Shown piece by piece: positions 43,495 through 55,013 of a DNA stretch of 64,000 bases. Both the position numbers and the translations under genes were made by a program. This DNA is from Hexactinellida sp. DTS-2022 (Eukaryota; Porifera; Hexactinellida). The DNA is taken from assembly GCA_028753945.1 (NCBI GenBank), contig JAPNXP010000002.1, forward strand, positions 2,790,001 through 2,854,000, written 5' to 3'. The notes below the pieces were generated by a model. The model did no database searches. It was not told the DNA's origin and saw only the letters and a program-made list of their open reading frames with translations. Positions within the stretch are counted from its first letter, which is position 1. Each line of letters begins with the position of its first letter.

Positions 43495-44575
43495 GACTAG
43501 CTAAAAGGGTTGTCTCTCTCAATGCGATAATTTGTTTGTCTAATGCAAAAGTCCGAAACTTGGTGTCCGTCTGGAATGTCCCAGGGACTTGATTTGATTT
43601 CGAGGGAGACATGTGCACGTTTAAGGGTGTCCAAATTCTCCCAGGTACGCCTCAATATTGTGTTTTTCGAATGGATTCCCGTGTAGGAAAAACGCGAAGC
43701 TTTTAATTAGTGTCTAGTAGCTCTGTCGATGTCTTCTCTCCCTGTATTTCTTTGAATTTCGAATGAGGACACGCAGTGTCACGTAAATGGGCCACAGAGT
43801 GGCTGTAGCTCCGATAGATACGTAGTGTCTTGAGTCTCAGGTTAGTTAATGTCTAATGTCTCGGTAGTTGGTAGGACACTTGATGTCTGTTCTATCGATC
43901 GATGTTGTTTTCTCCTTAATGTCTTTGGATTTCGAATGGTTACTACGTTTTTTCTTTTCTTGTGGGGGCTATGCCCCCACAAATCCCCCTGCTTTTTTCG
44001 TTGGCTACAGCGATCATCAGGTTATGTTGTCATACTCGCTTCAGGAAAACTCATGAGGGTGGAGAGGTGTTTTGGATCCATGTCATTAAGAGTTCGTAGC
44101 CGCCCCACTTTGGAGCAACTCCCTTCGGTCATACGCTTTGGGTACCGCGACAAAATTAGCGTATGACACATGTAAATGATGTCAGGAGTAAACTATGGTA
44201 TTAATCTTACCAAGGATATTCATAAAGGGGAAAAACATTAGTTGAACTTCATAGTGAACCACAAGGTTTACACTACCATAAAGTTGGTGTAAATATATAA
44301 TTGAAAATATTTACATTAAGAGATATAATGTAGTAGCGCATTACTGATGAGCCTTACACTCTGGGCGAATTTCTGTGTCCCGTTACCTATCAAATAAAAG
44401 TGCCTTGGCATTGTATTCTGTACTATGGATTAGTAAGTAAAAGTTATATCTCTCTCAATGTGATAAATTGTCTGTTTAATGGTAAATCCGTAGCATGGTA
44501 TCCTTCTGGAATATCCCAGTGACTTGTTTTGATTTCGAGGGAGACCTCTCCTCGTTTATTGTGTCTACGATTGCC
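43495..44575 (+). repeat. GC-richer segment bounded by ~140-bp direct repeats
   Basis: 43,500-43,640 and 44,440-44,575 match (TCTCTCTCAATG-GATAATTTGT, GGAATGTCCCAGGGACTTG / GGAATATCCCAGTGACTTG, GATTTCGAGGGAGAC). Between them is TGTGGGGGCTATGCCCCCAC at 43,962, a strong hairpin. The 105-codon frame at 43,849-44,166 is not recognisable as a protein. Nature unknown. Confidence 0.55.
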
Positions 44576-44669
44576 GACTAGCTAGACTTATGTTTGCTTA
44601 TAATCTAATTACTTAGCATGAAGATTCATTTATTAAGTAATAGTTAAAAACATACTAAAAGTAAAGTAG

Positions 44670-45540
44670 TCAATAATCAGAAATCTTCATTTCGTCGAAA
44701 ATAATACTACCAAGAGTAACAACAAGTACATGAACAACAACAACAACAACAATATAAATACTAATATTACTAAATGACTTAAATGAGTTGAAACTCATAC
44801 TAATAGAGTAAATGAAGGGTGAGAGATTTGACTTTTTTGAGAATTTAGAGAATTGAGAATTGAGAGATTTCATTTGAATGGCTAGTGTTTGGCTTGTTTG
44901 TAGTCTTGATTTAATTCTTGTAGCAGTGGCCGTCTGGATAGTGTTGCTGGAGCTTATCCAGCCACTTTTGTACGGATGGTGTCTACCTAGCCGGCATCGA
45001 AATGGTATTTTGCTGGATAGACGGCCAGGATTTGACTATAAAATATGTTTTGATTCAGTTGACGAGAGATTCTCGTCGCATGTTTCAGCTCGCTCAGTTT
45101 CCCTCCTAAATGATTGGCTTTGTCTACATAAAAGTGGGTCGGGTAGTTCTGCACGCTGGGCTGCTTCCACGTGAGCAGATAGCATATTTTCAGATAGGTG
45201 CAGCCCGTGCAGGGTATCACGGGTGTAGTGAGCCGTGCTGTAACAATTTCACGGTAGTTGGCGCAGATAAGACAGCGCTGAGGAGGGAGAGTAGCGAGGT
45301 AGGAGGCGGAAGGGGTAGGCTTGGGCCGCGTGGTATGTGGGGCACCTCTGGACACATGCCAGAAAACTGTTGGTTATATTGTGCCCGGAAAAGCGACGTT
45401 GCCAGAGGTTGGGGTATGGGTTGGGTCTCGGGATCCCCGGAAATGCTGGTCCTGGTGGTGGAGGAGGAGGAGGAGGTGGTGGTGGTAAAGCTGGGCCACC
45501 CCGGGCACCCCTCGGTAAAGGCTTGGAATAGGATTTGAGG
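44670..45540. other. GC-rich, possibly coding segment, unidentified
   Basis: GC rises well above the surroundings and long frames exist on both strands (minus 44,987-45,355; plus 45,110-45,538). The minus frame has a Pro-rich start and cysteine pairs CLIC and CTGC-x4-C (PQRCLICANYREIVTARLTT, VIPCTGCTYLKIC) that could bind zinc. The plus frames are dominated by a GGAGG repeat at 45,455-45,490. I cannot assign a family or decide the coding strand. A CAA microsatellite lies at 44,730-44,750. Confidence 0.35.
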
Positions 45541-45576
45541 GCCTTAAGGGCATTGACATCACGCCTTTCAATTTAA

Positions 45577-46808
45577 GGATGCTGAACGCGAGTTTACATT
45601 AGCTGTAATGGGCAGTTTCCATAGTTTTGTCCAAACAATGGTAAATCACTATAAACATAAGATCCTTTATCCTAACTAAGATATTTAGCACTTGAGATCA
45701 TTTTTTGGAATTATATTTTTGTCAGGGAGGGTGAAAATATTTTTTTTGGCTTCTCATACCCGTAATACTATAGAATCAAAACTTCTCGGCTTTATCCAGA
45801 GTGTTATATTGTGGCGCAAGTTCTGAAAAGTTTTGTACATATTCCCCACAACTAGGAATGAAAAAATGACTAGCTTTGGTAGTGTAGAGTTCCTACTTTC
45901 TATCCTGTGGGTACTTGACCCTTGTTATCTCAAAAATCGGTCAAAATTTGACAATTTTACACCAAATTGGTTCAAAGAACACTTAGTTCTTGTACAATCG
46001 CTCCCAAGCTAGTCATTTTTATTGACAATAGTGTATACAAGTATATCTGAGTTTTTTTAGTCATTCCGCTAAATATTTTTTCTCAACTAATGCCGAGAAG
46101 GTCGAAAAAATTAGTTTTGAGATACAAGCGTTCAAAGGTTACCAGGGTATTCCCACTAATAATAGATACATTTCAATTGGTGTTTCATCCCGGTATGGAA
46201 GGAGTATGTAAGCTTCTATTCGTACGATAAGCTTTACATGTATTCAGTCATTGTTCGTAACTAAATGACTTGATATTTATCCATTTATGAAAGTCCACTT
46301 TATTTTGGGACACCAGCTGGAAAAGGAATTTGATGTAATTGGCTGTGAGAATTGTTCGAAATTCAACAGAAAGTTCATTCCAGCAATGTTTTGAACTACT
46401 ATGTACATGCACCATGTATATGTGTGGAATCTTTCAATTGAATTGCTGTATATCCCAGAATAATTAAAAAGATAGTCACCATAGAGATTCGAACCCATAA
46501 CCTCAAGTATACATTCTCCATATGCTTTCCACCGTGCAGTTGATACATATTAGTTATATATGAACTGATATTAGTATCAAAATGCACATAAATAACCATC
46601 AATGGTGATAAATGTGAGGAATGTTCACATAATCACCGATGTCATCAAAAATGACGTCACTAATAATGCACTTTTGAGCAAAAATATTCTAGATTTTTGA
46701 AAATTTGCACTTCCAACAGAATTCCAGGTTATTTTTGCATGTTATTTCACAATAATCGAAACTTAAATTTTTGAAGTTAAATACCGGATAATTTGGCGTC
46801 AAGCATCC
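45577..46808 (+). mobile_element. TTAA-flanked element, family T2 copy 2, with SINE
   Basis: TTAA at 45,573-45,576 and 46,809-46,812. Left end GGATGCTGAACGCGAG, right end ATTTGGCGTCAAGCATCC. The right half is nearly identical to 8,770-9,399 and the left half is unrelated to it. It shares its right TTAA with the next element. Confidence 0.85.
46180..46560 (-). mobile_element. tRNA-derived SINE, copy 2
   Basis: Minus strand: B box GGGTTCGAATCTC (complement at about 46,484-46,496) and A-box-like GGTGGAAAGC upstream. About 97-98% identical to copy 1 at 8,770-9,150. Confidence 0.75.
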
Positions 46809-46812
46809 TTAA

Positions 46813-48059
46813 GGATGCTTCGACTGAATTAGTATTAAGTCGTATTGGTAGTTTCTTTATTAGTGCTTCTATTGAACTAGTTTATTGCAAACATAAATTC
46901 AGTGAATCATATAAATAGAATGTACACTATTGTATAACTTCATTAGATCAATTTTAGGAATGCTGATCAAATCTCTTTCAGGATGGATTCCATCACCCAT
47001 GTACAATAGTGTTGAATTACACTATAGTTCTTTTTCTGAAAGAATGCATGATAGACTTCCAAAAACTTAAGTGTTTATTCATTATAACCAGTAAGATAAA
47101 ATTGACCTATTTTTGGATTAATTAACTTGTGTGAAATATTACTACTATACGGTTGAACCAGGAACTCTCCAAAAGGGCCGAAAACTCAAGTCTTTAGGCT
47201 ATCCATGGGTAAATATATGCAATCCAACTATTCGATTGCCTTACAAATAGGTCAATTATCTTGAAGCAACTATATTTAAGCTACCTTGAAAGTTTCAGAC
47301 AGCAGAATACATTATTTCCTAATAAAATAACGTACTTTGTGTAAAAATATTGTGTATTGAGATAATGGAGTTAAAAGTTTACCAAATAATAGTCAACAGA
47401 TTTTGTGCAAATTAATTGGTGTTTCATCTCGGTATAGAATCCTTAATTAACCTACGTTCGATTAATCAATTAAATTAAATTCATAATTAGCAATAATTAA
47501 TTGATTCCTTGCAAGTTGCAGCCATATTTTCCGAGTCCGCTATAATTTGGGACATCCTTTAGGGAAATAATTCAGGGATAACGTCGTGATTATTTTTGTA
47601 ATGTATATTATATGTCTACACTAGTTAGGATACAGTAAGTATATACTAAATATATAAGAATTGAGTGAATATATGAAAAAAGTCAATCAAGCTGTGATAA
47701 TGCAATGAGAAAAGGAATATTATATGGAGAATAGGGATTGGAACCCAAGATCTACTTATTGTTGGCCATATATGCTAACCAGACGGAGAGATATCGTCTT
47801 ATTAATGGAAGTATATATTTTTGAATGTTAAATGCACGACATATTGCATAGAATATACAAGAATGTCAATTGTGATAATGAAAAATGCTGAATCATCATT
47901 AATGAAGTCACTAAATTGGCATTCTGAAAAATTCGGAGAATTAATTTCAATTTTTTTTCACTTCTCAAATAATTCTATGAAATATAAGCTTCATTTAAAT
48001 ACATTAATTCGCTTTCCAATTTTCACACAAAATCCCCTCTTTTCCCAGTCGAAGCATCC
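46813..48059 (+). mobile_element. TTAA-flanked element, family T2 copy 3, adjacent to copy 2
   Basis: Terminal repeat GGATGCTTCGACTG / CAGTCGAAGCATCC in GGATGCTTCGACTG...CCCAGTCGAAGCATCC form. TTAA 46,809-46,812 is common with copy 2, and 48,060-48,063 closes it. The left interior keeps the TATTGGTAGTTTC version of the family block. Contains a diverged SINE. Confidence 0.85.
47430..47800 (-). mobile_element. tRNA-derived SINE, diverged copy 3
   Basis: Minus strand: GTCTGGTTAGC (A-box region, complement near 47,772-47,782) and GGGTTCCAATCCC (B box with one change, complement at 47,733-47,745). The 3' part contains a version of the TTTTGGGACAcc and TTGGTGTTTCATC blocks of copies 1 and 2. Confidence 0.6.
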
Positions 48060-48229
48060 TTAAGTAATGCTCAAGGGGGTTCGTGTTACAATCCGTCCTT
48101 TTTATTACAAAATGACAAAAAGCGTGATGTAGGGAGGGGGCATATTAATTTTTCGTCATTTTCCGTCCATAATCGAAAGTTTTTATAGGAGCCTAGATTC
48201 AGTTTAAGTCTATTGGAGTATATAATTAA

Positions 48230-48927
48230 GGTTCAGGTTTACTCTACAAATTTCGAATATTTAGATAAAATCCAAATCATTGTCTATTTCTCTTTTATTG
48301 CATTTTGGGATTATATTGATACCAATGAGAACTCTCAAGAGATTTCAAAGAAAGATTCCTATTATTTTTCCAGTTTGAAACACTTTGGTCCCCTCAATTT
48401 AGGAATAATTCCTGTAAATTTTTTTTTCAAAAGCCGCTATCTCAAAACAAACATTTTCAGAATTGCGGAAGAAGTCATTTTGTCAATTTTGGTCGTAGAA
48501 TCAAAAACTCAACGGTTTCGGAGCGATCTCGTAAAGATACAACTTTTCAGTGCTGCGATTTACCCTAATATGAATAGTTCATCTGTTTTTTGGATTTTGC
48601 ATAAGGAAAATCTTCATTTGAAAATCGACATCACATAAAAGTATTTGAAATCCAGAAAAATGTAGATATTCACAATTCCTGTACTCAAAAGTTATATTAC
48701 ATCCAGCTAAACACATTTTATCAATAATATTCTTGGTATTGTTTATCTTTTCTGATTGATCTATCCCGCAAAAATGGTAAATTTAAAAAAAGATTTTTCC
48801 TCTATTAGTTTATTTGCCAATATTATTGTCTTTTTGGCATCCTGAGGATGAAGTAAATCCGCTGTAAAAAAATTCATTCATTCGGGTAAATACTTATGGT
48901 AGAAGTACTCTAGAGGATACCTGAACC
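48230..48927 (+). mobile_element. TTAA-flanked short element, family T1 copy 5
   Basis: TTAA at 48,226-48,229 and 48,928-48,931, ends GGTTCAGGTTTACTCTA / AGGATACCTGAACC. 698 bp, uninterrupted. The 141-codon frame at 48,213-48,638 is also partly open in the 5,388 copy, but it has no domain and is not conserved in the others, so I treat it as chance. Confidence 0.9.
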
Positions 48928-48931
48928 TTAA

Positions 48932-49720
48932 ATACAACGGACATTTAATTTGAAAAGGCATGTGTTTTGAAATACAAGCGAGGGCCGCAGGCCCGAGTGC
49001 AAGTTGTAAGAACGCGCGTAGCGCGGACGAGCAGCTTGTACAAATAAATTTCCTACAGGTGCAAAGGAAGATGTTGAAGTAGAAAGCTCATAGTCTTCGG
49101 CTGACAATTCTTGGGATTGTGATTGTAAGTTTTAGAATGTGTCTAGTTTAGGAAGTTTAGACGTTTCTTGTTTAGTTGTTCTTCGCGAAAGTGACTTTCT
49201 TTTCTTTTAGTTGCCCCCGACTTGTAAATAGGATACATTAGTCATTACTTAGAAGTGGAGAATATATTTAGACTCGAAAAATTCAATGTAAAAGTTGATC
49301 AGGACTAAGCTTAAGTTACTTTTAAGGTGTGCTGTCTAATAATTGTATCATTGTTATTGCTTCACTATTCAAACTCAATTAGACTATCAATATCATGTTA
49401 TTGCTTCACTACTCAAACATTATAATGCAACACATTTCTCAATACAAATATTACAGCTTTGTATCGGGCCCCCTTTAGGCTCGGGCCCCGGGCGACCGCC
49501 CCATCCGCCCCCCCTTAATACACCACTGTATGCCACCCATATATTTTTAAGAATATACTAACATACAAGTATATGAGTAGAACAAAACTTGGAATTCGTA
49601 AATTACACTATTACGGTATATAGACTAATTTTTGCAAATAAATTCAGTTATTACTTATACATATCCTAAATCCTAATATTTGACACATTTCCAAGTTATC
49701 GGGAGTTGAAAAGTTTGGCG
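48932..49720. other. Stretch without a gene; CpG patch and a hAT-like end
   Basis: GAGGGCCGCAGGCCCGAG and GCGCGTAGCGCGGACGAGC at 48,980-49,030 look like a palindromic element centre. 49,465-49,540 (GGCTCGGGCCCCGGGCGACC ... CACTG) resembles the end of a hAT-type element common in animals. Confidence 0.4.
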
Positions 49721-49729
49721 GGAGGTCGG

Positions 49730-51330
49730 GAGGATGAGAAAAATAAAGGCTAATAGCGGGAGTCTCCTGCTTTTAGTTAGTAGCAACAGGATCACCCCAT
49801 ATCTTTTGGGTATCCGAGCCGACACCGCTCCAGTCGACCACACTTTTCCGCCGACACTATCTACACCATCGGCCACATGCGAGCCCACCTCTTCTACACC
49901 GACCCCCTCTTCTTCCCACGCGGCCACCCCAGGAGGTGACACCCTACACCTACTCACCTCCCTGGTAGACCGATTGTCAACCACAGCCATAGACTGACAT
50001 CAGTCTGCTCCCTCTATCTACGTAACATATTACCTCCCTTCTGAGGAGGCTTTCTATCTAACGCAGGATATATTTGAAACTCTAGACCTGCTAGATATGT
50101 ACGGCCCCCCGATCAGATATACACGGCTGATTTGGTAGCCGCCTTCCTCTATTATTTCCCTGCCGAGAGACAGGATTTCAATTGTTATGCGGCCTCCTGC
50201 AATTTAATTATGCCACGGACGGCCACAAACTATACCATTTGGGCAATGTTGGGTTTCCCATGGGCTCCCTCTCGCCCCAGACCTGGCACGTCTCATAACT
50301 TGTTTTCTGTTACGAACATTCCGACCACAGTCCCGCGGCATTTTCACCATTTATTTTTACTATTTGGCCTCCAATTTCCCTTTCAACCCCGACCACCTCA
50401 CACAACTGCACTCTCTCTATACCATAAGCATTACGGAGGAGAATCGCACCCAGGACGCTGAATATATTCCAGCACGGAAAGCCTGGGTTCCACGGGTACA
50501 GCCGCACCGTCCTCCTCTACCAGTAGATGCATCCTATTTTCAGGTGTTGAGGCATCTCATAGAAAATGCATACATGGGCACAGCTCATCGAGTTGCCAGG
50601 ATCGCAACTTACACTGCAGATGCCCTAACCCACCTCTTAAAACATTATCTGGGCCCCTTCTAGATCGTGGAAAATCTGCCAGCATTAGCATACCCTCTCT
50701 AGTTGAAATGTGTTACTTCCCAGTCCCGAAGGAACCATTGGTCATAAAGAAACTAGTGCCCATCCTACGCTATAAGTTTAGTACCCAAAGACCGACCTAT
50801 AAAAGCCTCGCCCCAATAACAAAAGCTGAATACCTACCGGTACCGGAACGTGTACGTCGGCACGTCCTCAGTCCTATCCATAAAACAAGCTACCGTGCGA
50901 CGAGGACAACCACAATACCGACGGGGAGAACGCACCCGATACTTACACCGACACCGATCGCTGCGGAACTCGAATTAATCAGTGCGCCCTCTTCAACAAC
51001 TTGTCCCAGCGCGTCTCAATTACCGCTACTCGGAGTGACCTCCTATTCTACAGCAATAATCCCGACCTCTTCAGACCTTGACCTACTTGGACCACCACCA
51101 TTCTCTTCGACGACAACCTGTCCCAGCGCGTCCCAATTACCCCTACTGGGAGCGACCCCCGCTATAACGATAACCCCGACCTCTTCCACTACATTTCCCT
51201 TTGCTTCAGAGCTTCCACCCTTCCTAGTAGGGCCTCGCCCTCGAGAAACACGCCTACCTATCACACCCATGGATGTGGGCACCCTGTTTGGACCACAAAG
51301 GCATCGTGAACGCCTAATATGACAGTTTAA
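49730..51330 (+). pseudogene. GC-rich coding-like island, unidentified protein(s)
   Basis: A 1.6-kb block with GC and codon character unlike the flanks. + strand frames at 49,734-49,997, 50,132-50,461, 50,364-50,663 and 50,708-51,322. The first is Thr/Ser/Pro-rich; the last (204 codons) holds a repeated TTCPSASQLPLLG motif (twice, about 40 residues apart) and ends in TPMDVGTLFGPQRHRERLI. No enzyme motif is recognisable. Low-complexity Pro/Ser/Thr content would fit a structural protein, possibly of a virus-like element, but I have no positive evidence. It looks broken and old. Confidence 0.4.
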
Positions 51331-51339
51331 ATTCAAAAT

Positions 51340-51862
51340 CACAAATTGATTATATTACGGGAATCATATGGGAAATATTTAGGTGACCGTTAGTGACCCA
51401 CAAAACAGTAATGCTATTGTTTCAGAGTAGGGCTGTGCCCCCCTGAGCTGTCTATATCCGTGGGCCCCAGCCATAGGTATATACGTATATGGACAGAAAA
51501 AATAAATCGGGAAATACTAATCAGCGCCTGTACTGTTGAATATTTATGCTAGTTAGAACTGACAGTTTTCTAGATAATAACGCATGTCCGTGTATATATT
51601 AATAAACTAACTCCAAATAGAAAATTAATACCACTAACAAATTGTACAACTCTGAAGACACCTAACTTTGGACTGTGGAGAAGTTATTGTATTGATTGGT
51701 AATAATCAAATAGACACAATGGAAAGTTATAAATCTATGGGAGACAGACGGAACACAATAACTGATTGGATAAATGAACTTCCTCTCGACCAATTAATCA
51801 CAGTCTCAGATAAGCATTCTATAACGCACACTTAACAATTGATAGAGACACTAAAATCCTTC
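51340..51862. other. AT-rich stretch without a gene
   Basis: GTGCCCCCCTGAGCTGTCTA near 51,434 may be a mobile-element end. Otherwise nothing. Confidence 0.4.
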
Positions 51863-51864
51863 TA

Positions 51865-52038
51865 CAGTAGATGTCGGATATAAGCAGACCGGTTATAAGA
51901 ACATATCGGATATAAGCACACTATGTTGGAAAACGTTTGCCATCTACCCTGTATAATTTATGTCGGTTATAAGCACATGCCGGTTATAAGCACCATAAGC
52001 GCAGTTCCCGACGATGTGCTTATAACCGGCATCCACTG
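51865..52038 (+). mobile_element. pogo-type short element
   Basis: CAGTAGATGTCGGATATAAG at the left and CTTATAACCGGCATCCACTG at the right, flanked by TA (51,863-51,864 and 52,039-52,040). 174 bp with internal GGTTATAAGCA repeats. Confidence 0.9.
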
Positions 52039-52139
52039 TATACGAATTGAATGCTAACTGCTAATCCATACTGGAAAACCCTCGAATTTAATAGGCTAAA
52101 GGTTTTGTCACCTATAGGGAGGGAAGATGTGAATATTTT

Positions 52140-52275
52140 TCTTAGATATTAGAACTTGTTTCTAGATACAGTATTTCCTATCCCCCTGCCAAATTTCAAG
52201 TATGTAGCTCTTACCAGTTCCTCAATCAATTCTGAACAAACAAACAAACAAACAAACAAAAAAGAATCATTGTGA
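52140..52275 (+). repeat. RTE-like 3' tail with CAAA microsatellite
   Basis: CTGCCAAATTTCAAGTATGT, ...CAATTCTGAACAAACAAACAAACAAACAA: the usual form of an RTE-class LINE or SINE 3' end, same as at 30,240-30,350. Confidence 0.55.
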
Positions 52276-53800
52276 TTTAATATATAAGATATAATTCAAA
52301 CGAATAGTTGCAGTATGGGACTCCAGTTTTATCGAGTCAGAGACTCAGAGTATCAAGTTCCAGAGGTTGTAGAAGAGCAACACGCTTTTAACTCAGAAAG
52401 AAATACAACTTGAGAATGACATTGGGTTGTGTGACAATATATCAGAAGACTTACGAAATCGTTGGGTAGCAAAAGGTAGTGAATATTGTAGAAACAATTG
52501 TAAGGACCCTGTATGATTATATTCAGGGGTGTCCTCAAAGAAACTCCTAAAGGCCCGTGGTTGATTTCCGCCCGGGGCCTAATATACCCTTAATCCGTCT
52601 CTGGTGGCATACATCCTCCAGAAAGTTGTTATACTGGATATGATGCAGCATTTCTTATCGCTTAGTTTATATTTCAATCAATGCAACCAAGGGTAGAATA
52701 AGCTTTACAACATTAACACATTTACAAATTTGACAGCCTAATCGTCATGAAATTCCGCGAAATCTCTAGAATAATGTCCATAAATGACATGAACATTTGA
52801 AGATATATAATTCTGCTACATCTACTTATATCTACTTAAAAAATACTTTGTAAAAAAATATAATTCAATAATCCACTACGTAGATCGTTCTGTTGTGTTA
52901 TTGGATACATTGGGCATGGGTGAATACGAGATACGCAAGAAGAAATTTTATAGATAGAAATTGATAAATATGCGTTTGCTAATTGTTGATATTCAAAAGT
53001 AAAAATTAATCAGATTGTATTGTTCTATTGATGATAAATTCAAGGAAATAGCAAATATTTTGTGTCTCCCGACTTTCTCCCGATTTTTATCTTCGACCTC
53101 CAGCTTTACGTAAATTCCCGCCAAAAATGGTAAACCTCCCGCTTTTTTGTATTCTGAGGTTGGCACCCCTGGAAGTCTAGTCTTGAGAATCTTTGGATAG
53201 AACAAATTATCTCATACTTGCATGTAATTTATTTTCCAAACTTTATGAATGTATAGTATCATCAGGTGATTTAATCTGTTTTGTTTCCTCGAAGTACGTA
53301 GACACGTATTTTCGTGACGTAGTGAAGAAAATGATCGTTCACTTGTTGCTGAAGTAGCTCGCATTGTCAAAAGAAGCCTAATACTTTAGAAATTTAGGAA
53401 AAAGTTCTTGATATTGCGATAATCTATTTTTGAAATGACTAATAGAGAAATACATCCCTTCCATTGCGTTTTTCTACATTGATATTTCAGCACACAACTC
53501 TAGTTCTTGATAATCGTCAGCAAAGTATTCAATAAACTTATTTAGCGTTGTGTGGGAATAAATTCTCCTGTGACTGCCTAACGTAATACATCTTTAGTTG
53601 TTAGAGCTTAAACTCAGTATGTGATTCAACATCAAAAACAAATTCTTTATTATAAGTTAAAGTATCAGTGCACACATGACATCCGGAGATCTTTTTAAGA
53701 ACTTATGGACCGTATAGACTGCGTTAAAAGCTAACGACTGAAGGATCTGTTGAGAGCATTTAATGGATGATAGATCGCCAATTTCATCAAGAAAAGCATT
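52276..53800. other. AT-rich stretch without a supported gene
   Basis: 52,545-52,620 (GGCCCGTGGTTGATTTCCGC ... CTGGTGGCATAC) and 53,060-53,175 (CCTCCCGCTTTTTTG ... GGTTGGCACCCCTG) look like ends of hAT-type elements without matched partners. The rest shows nothing. Confidence 0.4.
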
Positions 53801-53804
53801 ACAG

Positions 53805-54221
53805 CTATTCCATCATCACTAGATGTATCAGAGGGGGTAGAAAAAGACTTACAAATGTCTGAATCGTTTGGAAAGCGTCTTGTTGGTCTGCAAACATGTT
53901 TGATATACTAGAAATTTTAAGACGACGCTCGGTTTCAAGAATCTGAAGGTAAGAAATATGGTAATTCGAACCCAACATCATACGGTAGAGTCCAAAATGG
54001 CGTTCCAACGTGTCAGTTTGTAAAAGGGATGATAATACATAAGAAAAGCCACAGTTTTCAGTTAGATGGTTAGTTATAAGTGGTAAGGCAGTACAGGCGT
54101 GTCTAAAACAAGTATACGCTTGCTTACTCAATTTACCCGTTTTGTCAGGTAAATCCTGCCAAGCATCTAGCCAAAATACTATACGTGTCAAAAATAAAAA
54201 TCGTTCATCGTTTATGATCAA
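53805..54221 (-). pseudogene. P-type transposase, C-terminal region of copy D
   Basis: 138 codons. INDERFLFLTRIVFWLDAWQ, then HACTALPLITNHLTENCGFS, LLQTDTLERHFGLYRM and GSNYHISYLQILETERRLKI. The Glu in LERHF sits where the last acidic catalytic residue of P transposases lies (inference from family). Its C-terminus is lost into AT-rich sequence at 53,805. Confidence 0.9.
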
Positions 54222-54480
54222 CTGTCTTGAGAGGCTATCATTTAAACGGGTCCCTTTGAACGGCGTATTGATATTGAATAAGAAGGATACTCACGAAACT
54301 AGATGTATTATTACGATACTCCGGACAACGACTTTCACTTTGGACTTCAAGAGCAGATAGTTTAAGTTCGCTAACAACCTTCAAAACCAATTTGACATTT
54401 TGCCTTTCTAAACTAGATGGAAAACAAGCTTTTACAGTCAAGTGAGGGGCTAGTTTTGCTAAACTGTATCGTTCAGAATT

Positions 54481-55005
54481 CTAGAGAAGGCGTACATCTT
54501 GAAAGGAAGCAGAATGGACACTGAGGGGGTAGCTGCATTTATCATTGTCAATATGTTCAAAATTTGGAAAACGAAATGTTTTATCAAAAAATTTCTGATT
54601 TAACCAATTATTGAGTATACTTTTCAGTATATGGACAAAATCAAATGTAAGGAAGAGAGGTCTATTTTCATCAAAAGGGTGGGGTACTCTAGTTTCCAGC
54701 TTTCCACTAAGAGAAAACAATTTAAGCAAGTTTACATTCAATGGGTAGTTATCGGTAGAAATCATTTGGACCTTTAAACCACAATGCAATGTTCAATATT
54801 GATTAAACAAGATTTGATAGTGGGAAAGATTTTTAGCTGAGATAGTTGCACATGGTAACAAACGGGTAATACAAGACCATTTCCTATGCAAACTAAACAC
54901 CATAATCGCGAATACAGTTTTCGTTGGATCCTCAGGGTTTAAATTTGGTGCAAATATTTTCACGCCTTTATAAGCAATATCCGATTTAACATGGATTTCA
55001 TCCAT
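54481..55005 (-). pseudogene. P-type transposase catalytic core, copy D
   Basis: Frame 55,005-54,793: MDEIHVKSDIAYKGVKIFAP ... TVFAIMVFSLHRKWSCITRL, with the first DDE Asp in MDEI. Frame 54,789-54,481: ISTDNYPLNVNLLKLFSLSG, second Asp in STDN, then RPLFLTFDFVHILKSILNNW. A single break separates them near 54,790. The next piece (54,441-54,238, MTVKACFPSSLERQNVKLVL) continues the protein. This layout matches THAP9/P transposases. Confidence 0.9.
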
Positions 55006-55013
55006 TTGAATGA

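Noticed and set aside
43495-44575. Direct repeats as long terminal repeats
   Set aside because: Only ~140 bp, no primer-binding or polypurine signature seen, and no element proteins between them.
45110-45538. Glycine/valine/glutamate-rich ORFs as a real protein
   Set aside because: Three frames and both strands are open because of the GGAGG/GGTGG repeat at 45,455-45,490.
48213-48638. 141-codon ORF as a gene
   Set aside because: It lies wholly in a TTAA-type short element and the frame is not kept in the other family copies.
53500-53805. 3' tail of P-element copy D
   Set aside because: The ATAGTAGGCTATG block of the other copies was not found on the minus strand here.
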